DNA from: Chloroflexota bacterium | GTDB lineage: Bacteria > Chloroflexota > Anaerolineae > J036 > Brachytrichaceae | Assembly: GCA_017743375.1 (NCBI GenBank) | Contig: JAGHYX010000005.1 | Span: forward strand, 1 to 42,094 | Length of the DNA: 42,094 nt | Direction of reading: 5' to 3' | Shown: one piece after another, positions 33,530 to 40,828 of the stretch | How positions within the stretch are numbered: position 1 is the first letter of the stretch | How the letters are laid out: every line of letters starts with the position of its first letter | Notes under the pieces: generated by a model | What the model saw: the letters and a program-made list of their open reading frames with translations, nothing else | Database searches by the model: none | Told to the model about the DNA's origin: nothing | Program-made: the position numbers and the translations under genes

Positions 33530-33850
33530 CTATGGCTCGGCAGTGGATGCGTCGTTGGTCGGGACTGTCTCTTCGTCCACAATCTCAGCGATGGCGCGCT
33601 TGCTGCGCCGGCGGCGGGCTTTCTCGGCTTTGTCCACCCGTTCGGCGACCTTGCGCTCCAGGCGCTTTTGAAACCGGTCTACCTGTCCTTCGGTGTCAAT
33701 GATGCGTTGCTCGCCAGTGTAGAAGGGGTGGTTGCCGCTCCACACTTCCAGATGTAGCTCGGGTTTGGTGGAGCCTACAGTGCCGACGAATTCACCGCCG
33801 ACGTAAATGCGCGCTTGCTCGTAATACTTGGGGTGAATGTCCTTCTTCAT
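33530..33850 (-). CDS. rpmE: Large ribosomal subunit protein bL31, zinc-free type with long tail
   Basis: The 106-residue protein matches bL31 over residues 1-65: [54 protein letters not shown]. Zinc-type L31 has CxC and CxxC pairs in these places, but here the positions are Tyr/Gly and Trp/Asn, and the protein has no cysteine. It is therefore a C-minus L31 on the long (type A) framework. A charged Lys/Arg-Glu tail of about 40 residues ([20 protein letters not shown]) exceeds the usual 66-90 residues. The ATG overlaps the rpmA stop by 4 bp. Confidence 0.92.
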   Translation of the reverse strand: MKKDIHPKYYEQARIYVGGEFVGTVGSTKPELHLEVWSGNHPFYTGEQRIIDTEGQVDRFQKRLERKVAERVDKAEKARRRRSKRAIAEIVDEETVPTNDASTAEP

Positions 33851-34134
33851 TCCGCTGACTCCTGTATCGCCGCTGCGACAGGCAATGGACGGACGCTGAC
33901 GCGCTTGCTGCCGTTTGGCAAGGTGTCGAACACGACCACGCCATCTGCGGTGGCGAACAGCGTGTAATCTTTGCCGATGCCCACGTTTGCGCCGGGCTTG
34001 AAGCGCGTGCCGCGCTGGCGCACCAGGATGTTGCCGGCCAGGACGATCTGCCCGCCAAACCGCTTAACGCCCAGGCGCTTGGACTGGCTATCGCGCCCGT
34101 TTGTAGTAGAACTGCCGCCTTTCTTATGTGCCAT
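33847..34134 (-). CDS. rpmA: Large ribosomal subunit protein bL27
   Basis: The 95-residue ribosomal protein near the peptidyl-transferase centre begins [20 protein letters not shown], followed by [40 protein letters not shown], typical of L27. There is no N-terminal cleavage extension of the Firmicutes kind. It starts 1 bp after the rplU stop and overlaps rpmE, giving the order rplU-rpmA-rpmE. Confidence 0.97.
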   Translation of the reverse strand: MAHKKGGSSTTNGRDSQSKRLGVKRFGGQIVLAGNILVRQRGTRFKPGANVGIGKDYTLFATADGVVVFDTLPNGSKRVSVRPLPVAAAIQESAE

Positions 34135-34135
34135 C

Positions 34136-34447
34136 TCAAACCTCGCTCATTCCGACGATTTTGAGCCTAGTGTAGGTCTGCCGGTGTCCGGCCTTCTTGC
34201 GATAGCGCTTCTTGGGCTTGTACTTGAACACGATCAGCTTATCACCTTTCTCGTTGCCGATCACTTCGGCTGCTATCTCGCAGCCAGCGACGTAGGGCTT
34301 GCCCACGACAACCCCTTTGTTGTCGGACACCAACAGGGCCGGCAGCTTGACCTGGCTGCCGGCGGTTGCATCCAGCTTCTCAACGTAGATTTCATCACCG
34401 GGCGAGACGCGATATTGACGTCCGCCCACTTCAACGACTGCGTACAT
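34136..34447 (-). CDS. rplU: Large ribosomal subunit protein bL21
   Basis: The 103-residue protein is a complete L21: [20 protein letters not shown] at the N-terminus, [20 protein letters not shown] in the centre and the basic [20 protein letters not shown] near the end. The ATG has GAGAGG about 7 nt upstream. It is the first gene of the rplU-rpmA-rpmE operon and has a near-consensus promoter 85-112 bp upstream. Confidence 0.97.
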   Translation of the reverse strand: MYAVVEVGGRQYRVSPGDEIYVEKLDATAGSQVKLPALLVSDNKGVVVGKPYVAGCEIAAEVIGNEKGDKLIVFKYKPKKRYRKKAGHRQTYTRLKIVGMSEV

Positions 34448-34531
34448 GGTTACCCTCTCATGGATTCGTCAGCAGCGCACTTACGCGAGGGAACAGCGCG
34501 CGCAACTCAAGGCCCGATTTTTGGCCACGCA

Positions 34532-34559
34532 ATTATATTCAACCGACTCATCATGTCAA
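34532..34559 (-). promoter_or_regulatory. Near-consensus sigma70 promoter of the rplU operon
   Basis: On the minus strand TTGACA (34559-34554) and TATAAT (34537-34532) are both perfect and lie 16 bp apart. The predicted start near 34525 leaves a leader of about 78 nt before rplU with a GAGAGG ribosome site. The rest of 34560-34766 shows no gene. Confidence 0.8.
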
Positions 34560-34766
34560 CACGAGGAGGAGTGTTCCAATTCGGAATGACAGGCTGCGCC
34601 GTCGGGCTGGTCATCCACAACTGAGCCGGACCAGCGCCACGCTCATCCCCAAACAACTGCGTCTTGCAACTGATGTGTCGCCCTCACGTTCGCCGAATCT
34701 ATCTGCCGTGACCTATCCGAGTTCGTTTCGTTTTGAATTGGCCCACTCCCGCTCACAAAACTGGGT

Positions 34767-34772
34767 TACAAT
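34767..34772 (+). promoter_or_regulatory. -10 box of the orphan small RNA
   Basis: TACAAT followed about 7 nt later by the predicted RNA start near 34779. A -35 at normal spacing is not clear, as with most promoters in this window. Confidence 0.45.
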
Positions 34773-34842
34773 GCGCCTCGTGATGTCCCCTCGCGGGACA
34801 ACACCCGACCACGCTATCTTTTTAAGTGGAGGTGATGTCGCA

Positions 34843-34893
34843 ATGAGTAGTACGCAACGTTGCGCCGTGGCATCACCTCTGGCAAATCGCTAG
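34843..34893 (+). CDS. 16-codon ORF in the candidate small RNA
   Basis: ATG 34843 to TAG 34891-34893 encodes MSSTQRCAVASPLANR. GGAGGTGA lies about 10 nt upstream of the ATG, one of the best ribosome sites in the window. A 3-codon ORF (ATG 34835, MSQ) ends by overlapping this ATG. The anti-SD mimic is within the ORF, so ribosome movement would disrupt both candidate stems. Translation is not shown; the peptide resembles nothing I know. Confidence 0.35.
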   Translation: MSSTQRCAVASPLANR

Positions 34894-34907
34894 AAGGCCA
34901 CGGCGCA

Positions 34908-34949
34908 CACCACAGCCCCCGCATCCTTGCGAGGGGCTGTGGTGCTTTT
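34908..34949 (+). terminator. Intrinsic terminator of the candidate small RNA
   Basis: CACCACAGCCCC (34908-34919) pairs perfectly with GGGGCTGTGGTG (34933-34944). The loop folds further as CGCA/TGCG around TCCT. TTTT follows on the plus strand only. On the minus strand no T-run follows, so it is oriented for a plus-strand transcript although the gene at 34954 converges on it. Confidence 0.85.
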
Positions 34950-34953
34950 CCAA

Positions 34954-35367
34954 CTAGCGCTTCTTGAGCAACGTCTGCCTGGCTGCTGCCGCCGCGCCGC
35001 GCAGCCGCTCCACGTCTTTGACCTGCGCTCGCTTGGGCACGCGGTGCTCGCTGGGCAGCAGCTTGACCAACTGCTCGAGGTCCGCAAACGTGAATTTGCG
35101 CGGGCTATATGCCAGGCTTTCGGCGAGCTGGGCCATGGATAGCGCCCAGGCCATCTCACGCCGCAAGGCATCGGCCTTGCTGTGGTAAGCGCGCTTGTCC
35201 CAGGCTTGTGCGCTCTTCTCCGCGTCCTCGTACACCCGCCGCAGGGTCACGGCCAGCACCGCGCACATGTCCTTGCATAGCCCATCGTCGTCCAAGTGCT
35301 CGAACAGATGCTCGCGCACGATCTCGGCGACCAAGTTCAGATTCTGGTTGCGCTCCTTAACAGACAT
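34954..35367 (-). CDS. Hypothetical helical protein
   Basis: I do not recognise this 137-residue protein. It looks entirely helical and soluble: NLNLVAEIVREHLFEHLDDD, CKDMCAVLAVTLRRVYEDAE, KRAYHSKADALRREMAWALS, FADLEQLVKLL, and a basic tail (RGAAAAARQTLLKKR). No signal peptide or membrane segment is visible. Two cysteines are near the N-terminus (LCKDMC). A GAGGA site about 9 nt before ATG 35367 supports translation. It stands alone between the small RNA terminator and a heptamer repeat array. Confidence 0.7.
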   Translation of the reverse strand: MSVKERNQNLNLVAEIVREHLFEHLDDDGLCKDMCAVLAVTLRRVYEDAEKSAQAWDKRAYHSKADALRREMAWALSMAQLAESLAYSPRKFTFADLEQLVKLLPSEHRVPKRAQVKDVERLRGAAAAARQTLLKKR

Positions 35368-35390
35368 AACAACGCATCCTCGTGCTTAGG

Positions 35391-35500
35391 TACTACGCAA
35401 TACGGAATACGTAATACGAATTTCGTGTTCCGTATTGCGTATTGCGTATTACGTATTTCGTATTTCGTATTCCGTATTTCGTGTTCCATGGTGCGTGTTG
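35391..35500. repeat. Inverted array of a 7-bp repeat, copy 2
   Basis: Continuous degenerate 7-mers fill most of the gap 35368-35522. Four units in one orientation (TACTACG, CAATACG, GAATACG, TAATACG) are followed, after AATTTCG, by about eleven in the other orientation (TGTTCCG, TATTGCG, TATTGCG, TATTACG, TATTTCG and so on). The polarity switch at TTCGTGTTCCG is like that at 12630-12728. The long complementary arms could form a large imperfect hairpin. Both copies lie beside gene ends. Confidence 0.85.
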
Positions 35501-35522
35501 GGCGGAGGGCAGTACGTATACG

Positions 35523-36899
35523 TCATTGGTGCTGGAGTTCTGGGATGAGCAAGCGCGCGATGTTGAGATAGATCACAATCCCGGTCGCATCCACAAGCGT
35601 GGTGATCAGCGGCGCGGAGACAACAGCCGGATCGATTCTAAATCGTTGGGCAAGCATCGGGATCAACGAGCCGATCAGATTGGACCAGGTGCAGATAACC
35701 AGCAAGGAAAGCCCAACCACCAAGGATAGGTAGAAGCCGCTGCCCCACAGTTCGGCGCGCAGGAAGGCGATCGCCCCCAAGCTGGCGCCCAGCAACAAGC
35801 CGGTGACCAACTCACGGCCGAGCACCCGCAATGTGTCGTTTGGTTTGATCTCGCGCAGCACCAACCCGCGGATGATCATGGAGACGGTTTGCGAGCCGGT
35901 GTTCCCGCCGGCGTCAATCAGCAGTGGAATAAAGAACGTCAACGCGACGACGGTGGCCAGCTCCTCCTCGAAGGCGCGCAGCGCGCTGCCGGTGAGCGTC
36001 TCGGCCAGCAACAGCAGCACCAGCCAGCCGATCCGCGAGCGCACGACCTGCAGAATGGAGGTCTTGAAATACGGCTGTCGGCCGATGACAGGCTCGACCG
36101 CGCCAAGGCGATATACGTCCTCGGTCGTCTCTTCCTCGATCACGTCCACTACGTCATCCACCGTAATGATGCCCAGCAGGCGGTTTTGCGCATCCACGAC
36201 CGGCAGCGCCAGAAGGTCGTATTTCTTCATCAGGTTGGCAACCTCTTCCTGGTCGGTGCCGGCAGGCACGCTGATCACGTCCGGATCCATGATCTCACCA
36301 ATTAATCGCATGGGCGACGCAACCAGCAACTGGCGCAGCGAGACCACGCCCACCAGGCGCCGCTCGCGGTCCACGACGAAGAGGTAGTAAGGCATCTCGT
36401 CGTCGGGATTCCATTCCCGCAAGGCATCAATCGCCTCCTGGGCGGTCATTCCGGGGCGCAGGGTGAGGAAGCTGGTGGTCATCAGACCGCCGGCGCTCTC
36501 ATCGGGGTGGATGAGCAGCGGGCGCACGTCATCGGCTTCCTCCATGTTGGCCAGGACGCGCTGCTGGCGCTCTTTAGGCAGCTCGCCGATCACATCCGCC
36601 GCGTCATCCGGCTCCATCTCGTCGAGGATGCGCGAGAGCGTTCGGTCATCCACACGCTCGGCGATGTTGGCTTGTCCTTCACTATCCAGCTCCGCAACGA
36701 TCTCAGCGGCGGTCTCCGGGTGCAAGCGCGGCAGCAACTCGGCCTGGTCTTCGACGTCCAGCTCGTCAAAGACTTCAACCTGCTCATCTTGCTTTAGCTG
36801 CTCGAGGATGGTGATTGCGTCTTGGACGCTGTTTCGGTCGAGTGCTTCGCGCACCCGCTGAAGGGCGATATCAATCTTGTCACGGGTCAATTCGGCCAT
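35523..36899 (-). CDS. mgtE: Magnesium transporter MgtE
   Basis: The 458-residue Mg2+ channel has an N-terminal helical MgtE_N domain rich in DELDVEDQAELLPRLHPETA-type repeats (about 25-130), two CBS domains (about 135-260; GLMTTSFLTLRPGMTAQEAI, VISVPAGTDQEEVANLMKKY, IITVDDVVDVIEEE) and five membrane helices. The pore segment RFRIDPAVVSAPLITTLVDA with TG is conserved, as is LLIDAGGNTGSQTVSMIIRG. GGAGGT lies 5 nt before the ATG. No Mg riboswitch (M-box) is evident in the short upstream region 36900-37027, which lies after the amylase gene. Confidence 0.96.
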   Translation of the reverse strand: MAELTRDKIDIALQRVREALDRNSVQDAITILEQLKQDEQVEVFDELDVEDQAELLPRLHPETAAEIVAELDSEGQANIAERVDDRTLSRILDEMEPDDAADVIGELPKERQQRVLANMEEADDVRPLLIHPDESAGGLMTTSFLTLRPGMTAQEAIDALREWNPDDEMPYYLFVVDRERRLVGVVSLRQLLVASPMRLIGEIMDPDVISVPAGTDQEEVANLMKKYDLLALPVVDAQNRLLGIITVDDVVDVIEEETTEDVYRLGAVEPVIGRQPYFKTSILQVVRSRIGWLVLLLLAETLTGSALRAFEEELATVVALTFFIPLLIDAGGNTGSQTVSMIIRGLVLREIKPNDTLRVLGRELVTGLLLGASLGAIAFLRAELWGSGFYLSLVVGLSLLVICTWSNLIGSLIPMLAQRFRIDPAVVSAPLITTLVDATGIVIYLNIARLLIPELQHQ

Positions 36900-37027
36900 G
36901 GCTTACCTCCTGTTCGGGCGGGGCTGAGCCTGGCCGAAGTGCGCCCAGGTTATGCGCGCTCGCTATGCCTTGCCAGGCGCAGCCCAGCGTCTATGTGTTG
37001 TGTAGGTTGCTAAAGAGCTGTCCGTGT

Positions 37028-38488
37028 TCATTGCGCTGGCGAGAGGTGGAGGACAACACCCGTGCGCTCTGGGATGGCCACGCCGCGCAGATAGCCTGCG
37101 GAGGTGATGTATTCAGCGGGCCGGCCAAGCACTGTGATGGCGCGCATACCCTCCGTTGCTAGGTCGCACACCGGGATCTCCACCGTCGTAGCCGCCCCGC
37201 AGTTTAGCACAACTATCAACTTCTCCTCACCCCAAGTGCGCAAATAGGCCACCACGTCGCCCGCAGCGAATAGCACCTGGAACTCGCCATCGCGCAGCGC
37301 GCGATAGCGCTTGCGCAGCGCAATGCATTGCTTGAAATAGTCGCGCAGGTCGTGATTCCAGCTCGACTCATCCCAGTTGAAGGCGCGCCGACAATCTGGG
37401 TCTTTGCCCCCCAGCATGCCTACTTCGCTGCCGTAGTAGATTGACGGCGCCCCAGGGAAGGTCATTTGACACAGCGTGGCCAGCTTCAGCGCGCTCACGT
37501 CTTGACCTGCGATTGATAGAAACCGCGCCGTGTCGTGGCTGTCCAACAGGTTCATCTGCACGTCGCGCACGCTGCGGTCGTACATGGTCACCAGCTCTTG
37601 GAGGGCCTGGGCGAAGGCCGGCCCATCTAGGACCGGGACGGGCGCGTAGCCCACGCCGGAGACCAGATTGGCCTCCATCCGTGCTCCGATAAAAAAGCCA
37701 ATGCACGCTTTGGTGAATAGATAGTTCATCACGGCATCGAACTGATCGCCTTGCAGCCAGCGGTGGGCCGGATGCCAGATCTCGCCGACCAGATAGGCAT
37801 CGGGGTTGACCGCTTTTACCCGCCGGCGAAACTCGCGCCAGAACTCATCGTCGTCTATCTCGCCCGGCACGTCCAGCCGCCACCCATCTGCGCCAAAGCG
37901 AGTCCAGTGCTCGGCCACGCCGAAGATGAATTCGCGCACAGCCGGCGTGGAGGTGTTGAGCTTGGGCAAAGCGGGAATGCCCCACCACGCCTCGTAGTTC
38001 ACCGGTTTGCCTTCGTAGGCATGCAGAGGAAAGCCTTTAATGTAGAACCAGTCCAAGTATGGGGACGCTGCGCCGTTCTCCAGCGCGTGGTTGAACTGGT
38101 AGAAACCGCGGCTGGCGTGGTTGAACACGCCGTCAATGATGATGCGGATGTCGCGCCGATGCGCCTCGTCCAGCAAGCTGCGAAAGGCGGCGTCGCCGCC
38201 CAGGATAGGGTCCACCCGATAGTAGTCGTGCGTGTGGTAGCGGTGGTTCGCTGTGGACTGGAAGATCGGGCATAGATAAATAGCATTGATGCCGAGGTCC
38301 TGAAGGTAATCCAGATGCTCGACGATCCCCAACAAGTCGCCGCCCTTAAAGCCATAGTGCGTCGGCGGGTCCTCCCAGCGCTCTAGGTTGCTGGGCTTGG
38401 GGACGCGCTGGCTCTTGGCAAAACGGTCGGGAAAGATCTGATAGAAGATGGCGTGACGCACCCATTCCGGTGTCTCGATCATGGCCAT
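37028..38488 (-). CDS. GH13 alpha-amylase family enzyme (neopullulanase/cyclomaltodextrinase-like)
   Basis: The 486-residue glycosidase starts directly with the catalytic barrel (HAIFYQIFPDRFAKS), without the N-terminal domain of maltogenic amylases. GH13 conserved regions are visible: DGVFNHASRGFYQF, the nucleophile Asp in DGWRLDVPGEID, the acid/base Glu in AYLVGEIWHPAHRW and the third acid in NLLDSHDTARFLS. PGAPSIYYGSEVGMLGG follows, and a short C-terminal beta domain ends it. No signal peptide is present, so it probably acts on imported maltodextrins in the cytoplasm. The ATG touches the DUF92 stop with no gap; ATG 38482 is an alternative. Confidence 0.92.
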   Translation of the reverse strand: MAMIETPEWVRHAIFYQIFPDRFAKSQRVPKPSNLERWEDPPTHYGFKGGDLLGIVEHLDYLQDLGINAIYLCPIFQSTANHRYHTHDYYRVDPILGGDAAFRSLLDEAHRRDIRIIIDGVFNHASRGFYQFNHALENGAASPYLDWFYIKGFPLHAYEGKPVNYEAWWGIPALPKLNTSTPAVREFIFGVAEHWTRFGADGWRLDVPGEIDDDEFWREFRRRVKAVNPDAYLVGEIWHPAHRWLQGDQFDAVMNYLFTKACIGFFIGARMEANLVSGVGYAPVPVLDGPAFAQALQELVTMYDRSVRDVQMNLLDSHDTARFLSIAGQDVSALKLATLCQMTFPGAPSIYYGSEVGMLGGKDPDCRRAFNWDESSWNHDLRDYFKQCIALRKRYRALRDGEFQVLFAAGDVVAYLRTWGEEKLIVVLNCGAATTVEIPVCDLATEGMRAITVLGRPAEYITSAGYLRGVAIPERTGVVLHLSPAQ

Positions 38489-39370
38489 TTATAAGATGCT
38501 AAAGATAAGCGCGCTCGTCGCCGCGCCGAACAGCGAGGCGAGGAAGTTCACCCAATCGTTGGTGAGCCAGGGCCAGCCGCGGATCAGCCGGTTGGGCGTG
38601 CCGTCGCGCTCAAAGGCCTTCTCGGTCTCCTTCCCTCGCCGATCGCTGTAGTACATCGCCTGCACGGTGGCGCCGAGCAGGCTATCGAACAGCGCGCCGG
38701 CCAGCCCGGCGACCGTTGCGCCCACGACCACTGCCCATCTTGCGCTCGGCGTCCTGCTCTCGCCGGCGAGGGCTTGTTCGACGAGGGTGAAAATGACGTA
38801 GGCGATGGCGATGAAGGCCGCGCCACCCAGCGCCGCGCTGCTGCCCAGCAGCGTGATGCCGCCGCTGGTGCCCGGAGGGACGCGCCGGCTCAGGCGCGTG
38901 ATCAGGCGAGGCGGCGCGGCGCTGAGCACACCCAGCTCGGTGGCCCAGGTGTCGGCATTCACAGTGGCCAGCGCGCCCACCATCGCCGCGTAGAGCGCGC
39001 CGGCGAGCGCGGGGTGATCTTGCATCAGCCAGGCCAACACGGCCAGGCCGGCTGCCGCACCCCCATTCGCCAGCGCCTGGCCGAGGTCGCGCTGGCCGCC
39101 TTTGTCGAATTGCTCGGCTGCTGAACGCTTGGGCGCGCTGTTGGCTTTGTAGTGACTGAGTAGAGAGGAGGAGGTGAAGAAGGCGATCAACAACAGGCCG
39201 GCTGCCAGCCCGCCAAACCCGAAGATCAATGTGCCGGTGATGACCGCGCCCAGCACGCCGCTCCGCGAAAGCGATCTGCGCTGATAGGCCAGCCATCCGA
39301 TCAGCGCGCTGATGATCAACCCGGCGACCAGGCGCGGGACAACCGAGGCGATAGGCAAAGCAAGCCCCAT
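38489..39370 (-). CDS. DUF92 family integral membrane protein
   Basis: The 293-residue protein has about seven hydrophobic segments. Landmarks are GVLGAVITGTLIFGFGGLAA, the loop FTSSSLLSHYK followed by FDKGGQRDLGQALANGG, LATVNADTWATELGVLS, PGTSGGITLLGSSAALGGAA, and GALFDSLLGATVQAMYY. These are DUF92 signatures. The plant relative VTE6 is a phytyl-phosphate kinase, so a role in isoprenoid-phosphate metabolism is possible, but the bacterial function is unknown. A TACAAT box ends 8 nt before the ATG and there is no ribosome site. It abuts the amylase gene on the same strand. Confidence 0.88.
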   Translation of the reverse strand: MGLALPIASVVPRLVAGLIISALIGWLAYQRRSLSRSGVLGAVITGTLIFGFGGLAAGLLLIAFFTSSSLLSHYKANSAPKRSAAEQFDKGGQRDLGQALANGGAAAGLAVLAWLMQDHPALAGALYAAMVGALATVNADTWATELGVLSAAPPRLITRLSRRVPPGTSGGITLLGSSAALGGAAFIAIAYVIFTLVEQALAGESRTPSARWAVVVGATVAGLAGALFDSLLGATVQAMYYSDRRGKETEKAFERDGTPNRLIRGWPWLTNDWVNFLASLFGAATSALIFSIL

Positions 39371-39378
39371 GCGCGCGA

Positions 39379-39384
39379 ATTGTA
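39379..39384 (-). promoter_or_regulatory. -10 box of the DUF92 gene (leaderless-type)
   Basis: TACAAT on the minus strand ends 8 nt before ATG 39370. Just upstream CCTCA-N6-TGAGG (39390-39405) is a small inverted repeat that could be an operator. The remaining gap to 39606 holds nothing else I can name. Confidence 0.5.
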
Positions 39385-39606
39385 GACTGCCTCAAACAAA
39401 TGAGGGGCGTTTCGGGTGCTTTTGTGATGGGGCGAAGCCCAGGGCAGGTCGAGGCATGCCTTCGCTTACCCTCCCTAACTCGCCTTTGCTGGTGCGCCGT
39501 CCAGTCTGGTAGAGGGTTACCCCCTTGGCGAATGCGTAAGTGGCTCCATGTGCTTAGCACGATCTGTGGGTGAGCGCGCGGGGCATGCTTCGCCCACGCC
39601 CAGGAG

Positions 39607-40287
39607 CTACGAATTCGTTGCTTGACTTGCTCGCCGGGCTTGCGTGCGGCGCTCGGCCTGTTCGCGCCGCCACTTGGCGATCGCTGCGTGGTTGCCGCTC
39701 AGCAGCACATCGGGCACGCGCCAGCCGCGAAACTCCGCCGGTCGTGTGTAGTGTGGGTACTCCAATAGCCCAGAGGCGTGCGAGTCTTCCTCCGTCACGC
39801 CAGGCGGCAAAACGCCGGGCACCAAACGCGACACAGCGTCAATGATGACCATCGCCGGCAACTCCCCGCCGGTGAGCACGTAATCGCCAATGCTGATTGC
39901 GTCAGTACAAAGGTGCTCGCGCACCCGCTCATCCACACCCTCGTAGTGCCCACAGATCAGCGCCAGGCGCGCGTGTTGAGCCAGCTCTTTGGCGATCGCC
40001 TGGTTAAAGGTCCGACCGCTGGGGCTCATCAGGATGACCGGCGTCGTGGCGAGCGCTTCGCCCAGGACGGACTCGACTGCCGCAAAGATCGGCTCCGGCT
40101 TCATCACCATCCCCCCACCACCGCCGTAGGCCATGTCGTCGGTGATCTTGTGCTTGCCCGCCGCGTAATCGCGGATGTTGTGTATGTGGATCTCGACTAA
40201 ACCGGCTTCCCTGGCGCGCTTGATGATGCTGTGATCAAAGGGGCCGGCGAACATCGCCGGGAAGAGGGTGAATACGTCGAAGCGCAT
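39607..40287 (-). CDS. trmD: tRNA (guanine-N1-)-methyltransferase
   Basis: SPOUT-family enzyme that methylates G37 of tRNAs. The 226-residue protein starts [20 protein letters not shown] and has [40 protein letters not shown], and the knotted SAM-binding region [40 protein letters not shown] ends the conserved part. It is 9 bp downstream of yajC. The usual rpsP, rimM and rplS neighbours are missing. The tRNA-Leu(CAG) in this window has G37 and is a likely substrate. Confidence 0.96.
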   Translation of the reverse strand: MRFDVFTLFPAMFAGPFDHSIIKRAREAGLVEIHIHNIRDYAAGKHKITDDMAYGGGGGMVMKPEPIFAAVESVLGEALATTPVILMSPSGRTFNQAIAKELAQHARLALICGHYEGVDERVREHLCTDAISIGDYVLTGGELPAMVIIDAVSRLVPGVLPPGVTEEDSHASGLLEYPHYTRPAEFRGWRVPDVLLSGNHAAIAKWRREQAERRTQARRASQATNS

Positions 40288-40296
40288 GCCTGACGC

Positions 40297-40647
40297 TCAC
40301 TTCTTCTTTTGCCTGCTCGTTTGTCCTTTGGGTTGGCTGGCGGCCTGTTCCATACGGGCCAGCCTGTCTAAATAGTCCAGCGGGTGGCTGATGGCCGCCG
40401 GGATGATGCGGATCTCCACACCTGGGGCGACCTCGATCCGTGCCATGTCTTCTTCGCGATTGAGATAGGTGAGTTTGCCGATGATGCCACCTACGGTGAC
40501 AACTTGCTCACCGAGCTTGATCTCCTCCAGAATGCGCTCTTGCGTTTTGCGTGCGCGGTTCTGCGGCACGACGACGATCACCCACACCAGGAAGAAGACA
40601 AAGGCAATCGTGATGGTCAAGACAACAACCGCGAGAGTCAAATCCAT
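40297..40647 (-). CDS. yajC: Preprotein translocase subunit YajC
   Basis: The 116-residue protein has one N-terminal membrane helix (about 4-28, AVVVLTITIAFVFFLVWVIV) followed by a small cytoplasmic domain: NRARKTQERILEEIKLGEQV, VTVGGIIGKLTYLNREEDM and EVAPGVEIRIIPAAIS. YajC associates with SecDF of the Sec machinery. The C-terminal tail is Lys/Gln-rich. A TATAAT ends 7 nt before the ATG without any ribosome site, so the yajC-trmD transcript may be leaderless. secD and secF are not in the window. Confidence 0.92.
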   Translation of the reverse strand: MDLTLAVVVLTITIAFVFFLVWVIVVVPQNRARKTQERILEEIKLGEQVVTVGGIIGKLTYLNREEDMARIEVAPGVEIRIIPAAISHPLDYLDRLARMEQAASQPKGQTSRQKKK

Positions 40648-40654
40648 GCTCGGG

Positions 40655-40660
40655 ATTATA
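40655..40660 (-). promoter_or_regulatory. -10 box of yajC-trmD (leaderless-type)
   Basis: A perfect TATAAT on the minus strand ends 7 nt before ATG 40647 (intervening CCCGAGC). This is the clearest of the leaderless-type promoters here. No consensus -35 is visible. Confidence 0.6.
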
Positions 40661-40770
40661 AGTATGCACCCATAGAGTAGGTGCGTTTAAGGCGCGGGGC
40701 AGCGTTCTGAGGTGGGCGACGGCGCTCTGGGGGTTGAGCTGCGGGTGAACCCACACGCAGGGCAGAACAA

Positions 40771-40807
40771 AAAGCCGTAGCGCGAGCCAGGCCCGCGCTA
40801 CGGCTTT
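40771..40807 (-). terminator. Intrinsic terminator of the beta-helix protein gene
   Basis: AAAGCCGTAGCGCG (40771-40784) pairs perfectly with CGCGCTACGGCTTT (40794-40807) around a 9-nt loop. Read on the minus strand it is followed by TT to give CTTTTTGTT, a usable T-run. It lies 22 bp after the stop of the beta-helix gene. Confidence 0.8.
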
Positions 40808-40828
40808 CGGGTTGGCTAGGCCGTGCTG

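Larger units (their letters stand above)
34779..34949 (+). ncRNA. Candidate structured small RNA or riboregulator, possibly translated
   Basis: An about 170-nt plus-strand unit lies between two minus-strand genes, bounded by a -10 box and a strong terminator. From 5' to 3' it has a hairpin TGTCCC/GGGACA (34784-34800), then GGAGGTGAT (34828-34836), which matches the whole anti-SD of 16S rRNA, a short ORF at 34843, and CATCACCTC (34871-34879), an anti-SD mimic able to pair with 34829-34837. An 11-bp perfect stem joins 34861-34871 to 34897-34907. That stem would present ATCACCTC in its loop, so SD pairing would form a pseudoknot, or the two pairings compete. The terminator follows directly. No downstream plus-strand gene exists for it to control in cis. 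I match it to no RNA family I know; 5' end is approximate. Confidence 0.5.

Noticed and set aside
34908-34949. Attenuator controlling a downstream biosynthetic operon
   Set aside because: The next plus-strand region has no gene; all genes from 34954 to the window end are on the minus strand.
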